Origin: Spongiibacteraceae bacterium | GTDB lineage: Bacteria; Pseudomonadota; Gammaproteobacteria; Pseudomonadales; PIVM01 | DNA length: 5,274 nt | Reading direction: 5' to 3' | Assembly: GCA_030618505.1 (NCBI GenBank) | Contig: JAUXDF010000250.1 | Span: 1 to 5,274 of the forward strand | Part shown: positions 5,247-5,274 of the stretch, one piece after another | How positions within the stretch are numbered: the stretch's first letter is position 1 | Layout: each line of letters begins with the position of its first letter | Notes under the pieces: generated by a model | The model's database searches: none | The model's input: only the letters and a program-made list of their open reading frames with translations | Told to the model about the DNA's origin: nothing | Position numbers and translations under genes: made by a program

Positions 5247-5274
5247 CCCCTCTCCGGAGGGAGAGGGTTAGGGT
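5247..5274 (+). repeat. GGGAGAGGG-type palindromic repeat, third copy (cut by window end)
   Basis: CCCTCTCC (5248-5255) pairs with GGAGAGGG (5260-5267) around the loop GGAG, followed by the tail TTAGGGT. The design matches the repeats at 1117-1160 and, inverted, 1169-1225. It begins 8 bp after the flgF stop codon, the same close spacing as after flgC (5 bp to the first repeat base). Confidence 0.65.

Noticed and set aside
1..5274. CRISPR array, tRNA or rRNA
   Set aside because: No regularly spaced direct repeats and no tRNA- or rRNA-like segments are visible.

Overview
The window carries the proximal rod, hook-cap and hook genes of a Gram-negative flagellum, all on the + strand: flgB, flgC, flgD, flgE and flgF. 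The protein sequences, two sigma-54 promoters with exact GG-N10-GC spacing, and the split between flgBCDE and flgF point to a polarly flagellated gammaproteobacterium of the Pseudomonas/Vibrio/marine type. The genus cannot be named from this sequence.

Layout. Positions 1-113 are the right part of a small palindromic element. A sigma-54 promoter (143-159) and a short leader follow. flgB (243-668) and flgC (671-1111) are tightly coupled. flgC and flgD are separated by 215 bp of palindromic repeats. flgD (1327-2001) ends inside another inverted repeat, which fills most of the 95-bp gap to flgE. flgE (2097-4088) is unusually long. The 407-bp flgE-flgF gap (4089-4495) holds a 14-bp tandem duplication over the flgE stop codon, a good intrinsic terminator, a complete second copy of the palindromic element, and a second sigma-54 promoter. 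flgF (4496-5239) is followed by one more GGGAGAGGG-type palindrome cut by the window end.

How the genes work together. FlgB, FlgC and FlgF are rod subunits crossing the periplasm, FlgE builds the hook, and FlgD is the temporary cap on which the hook polymerises. The terminator after flgE and the new promoter before flgF suggest two transcription units, flgBCDE and flgF(G...), probably both driven by RpoN and a FleR/FlrC-like activator.

The main unusual signal is the roughly 142-bp element. It has 15-bp imperfect terminal inverted repeats (GTGCC...GGCAC), a 6-bp direct duplication TAGTTA around the complete copy, and an 18-bp internal stem enclosing a smaller hairpin. It encodes no protein and looks like a MITE (a non-autonomous IS derivative). 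Two copies, about 96% identical and in the same orientation, lie 15-30 bp upstream of the two sigma-54 promoters. In addition, every gene junction wider than 50 bp in the window contains a palindromic repeat, of three different kinds.
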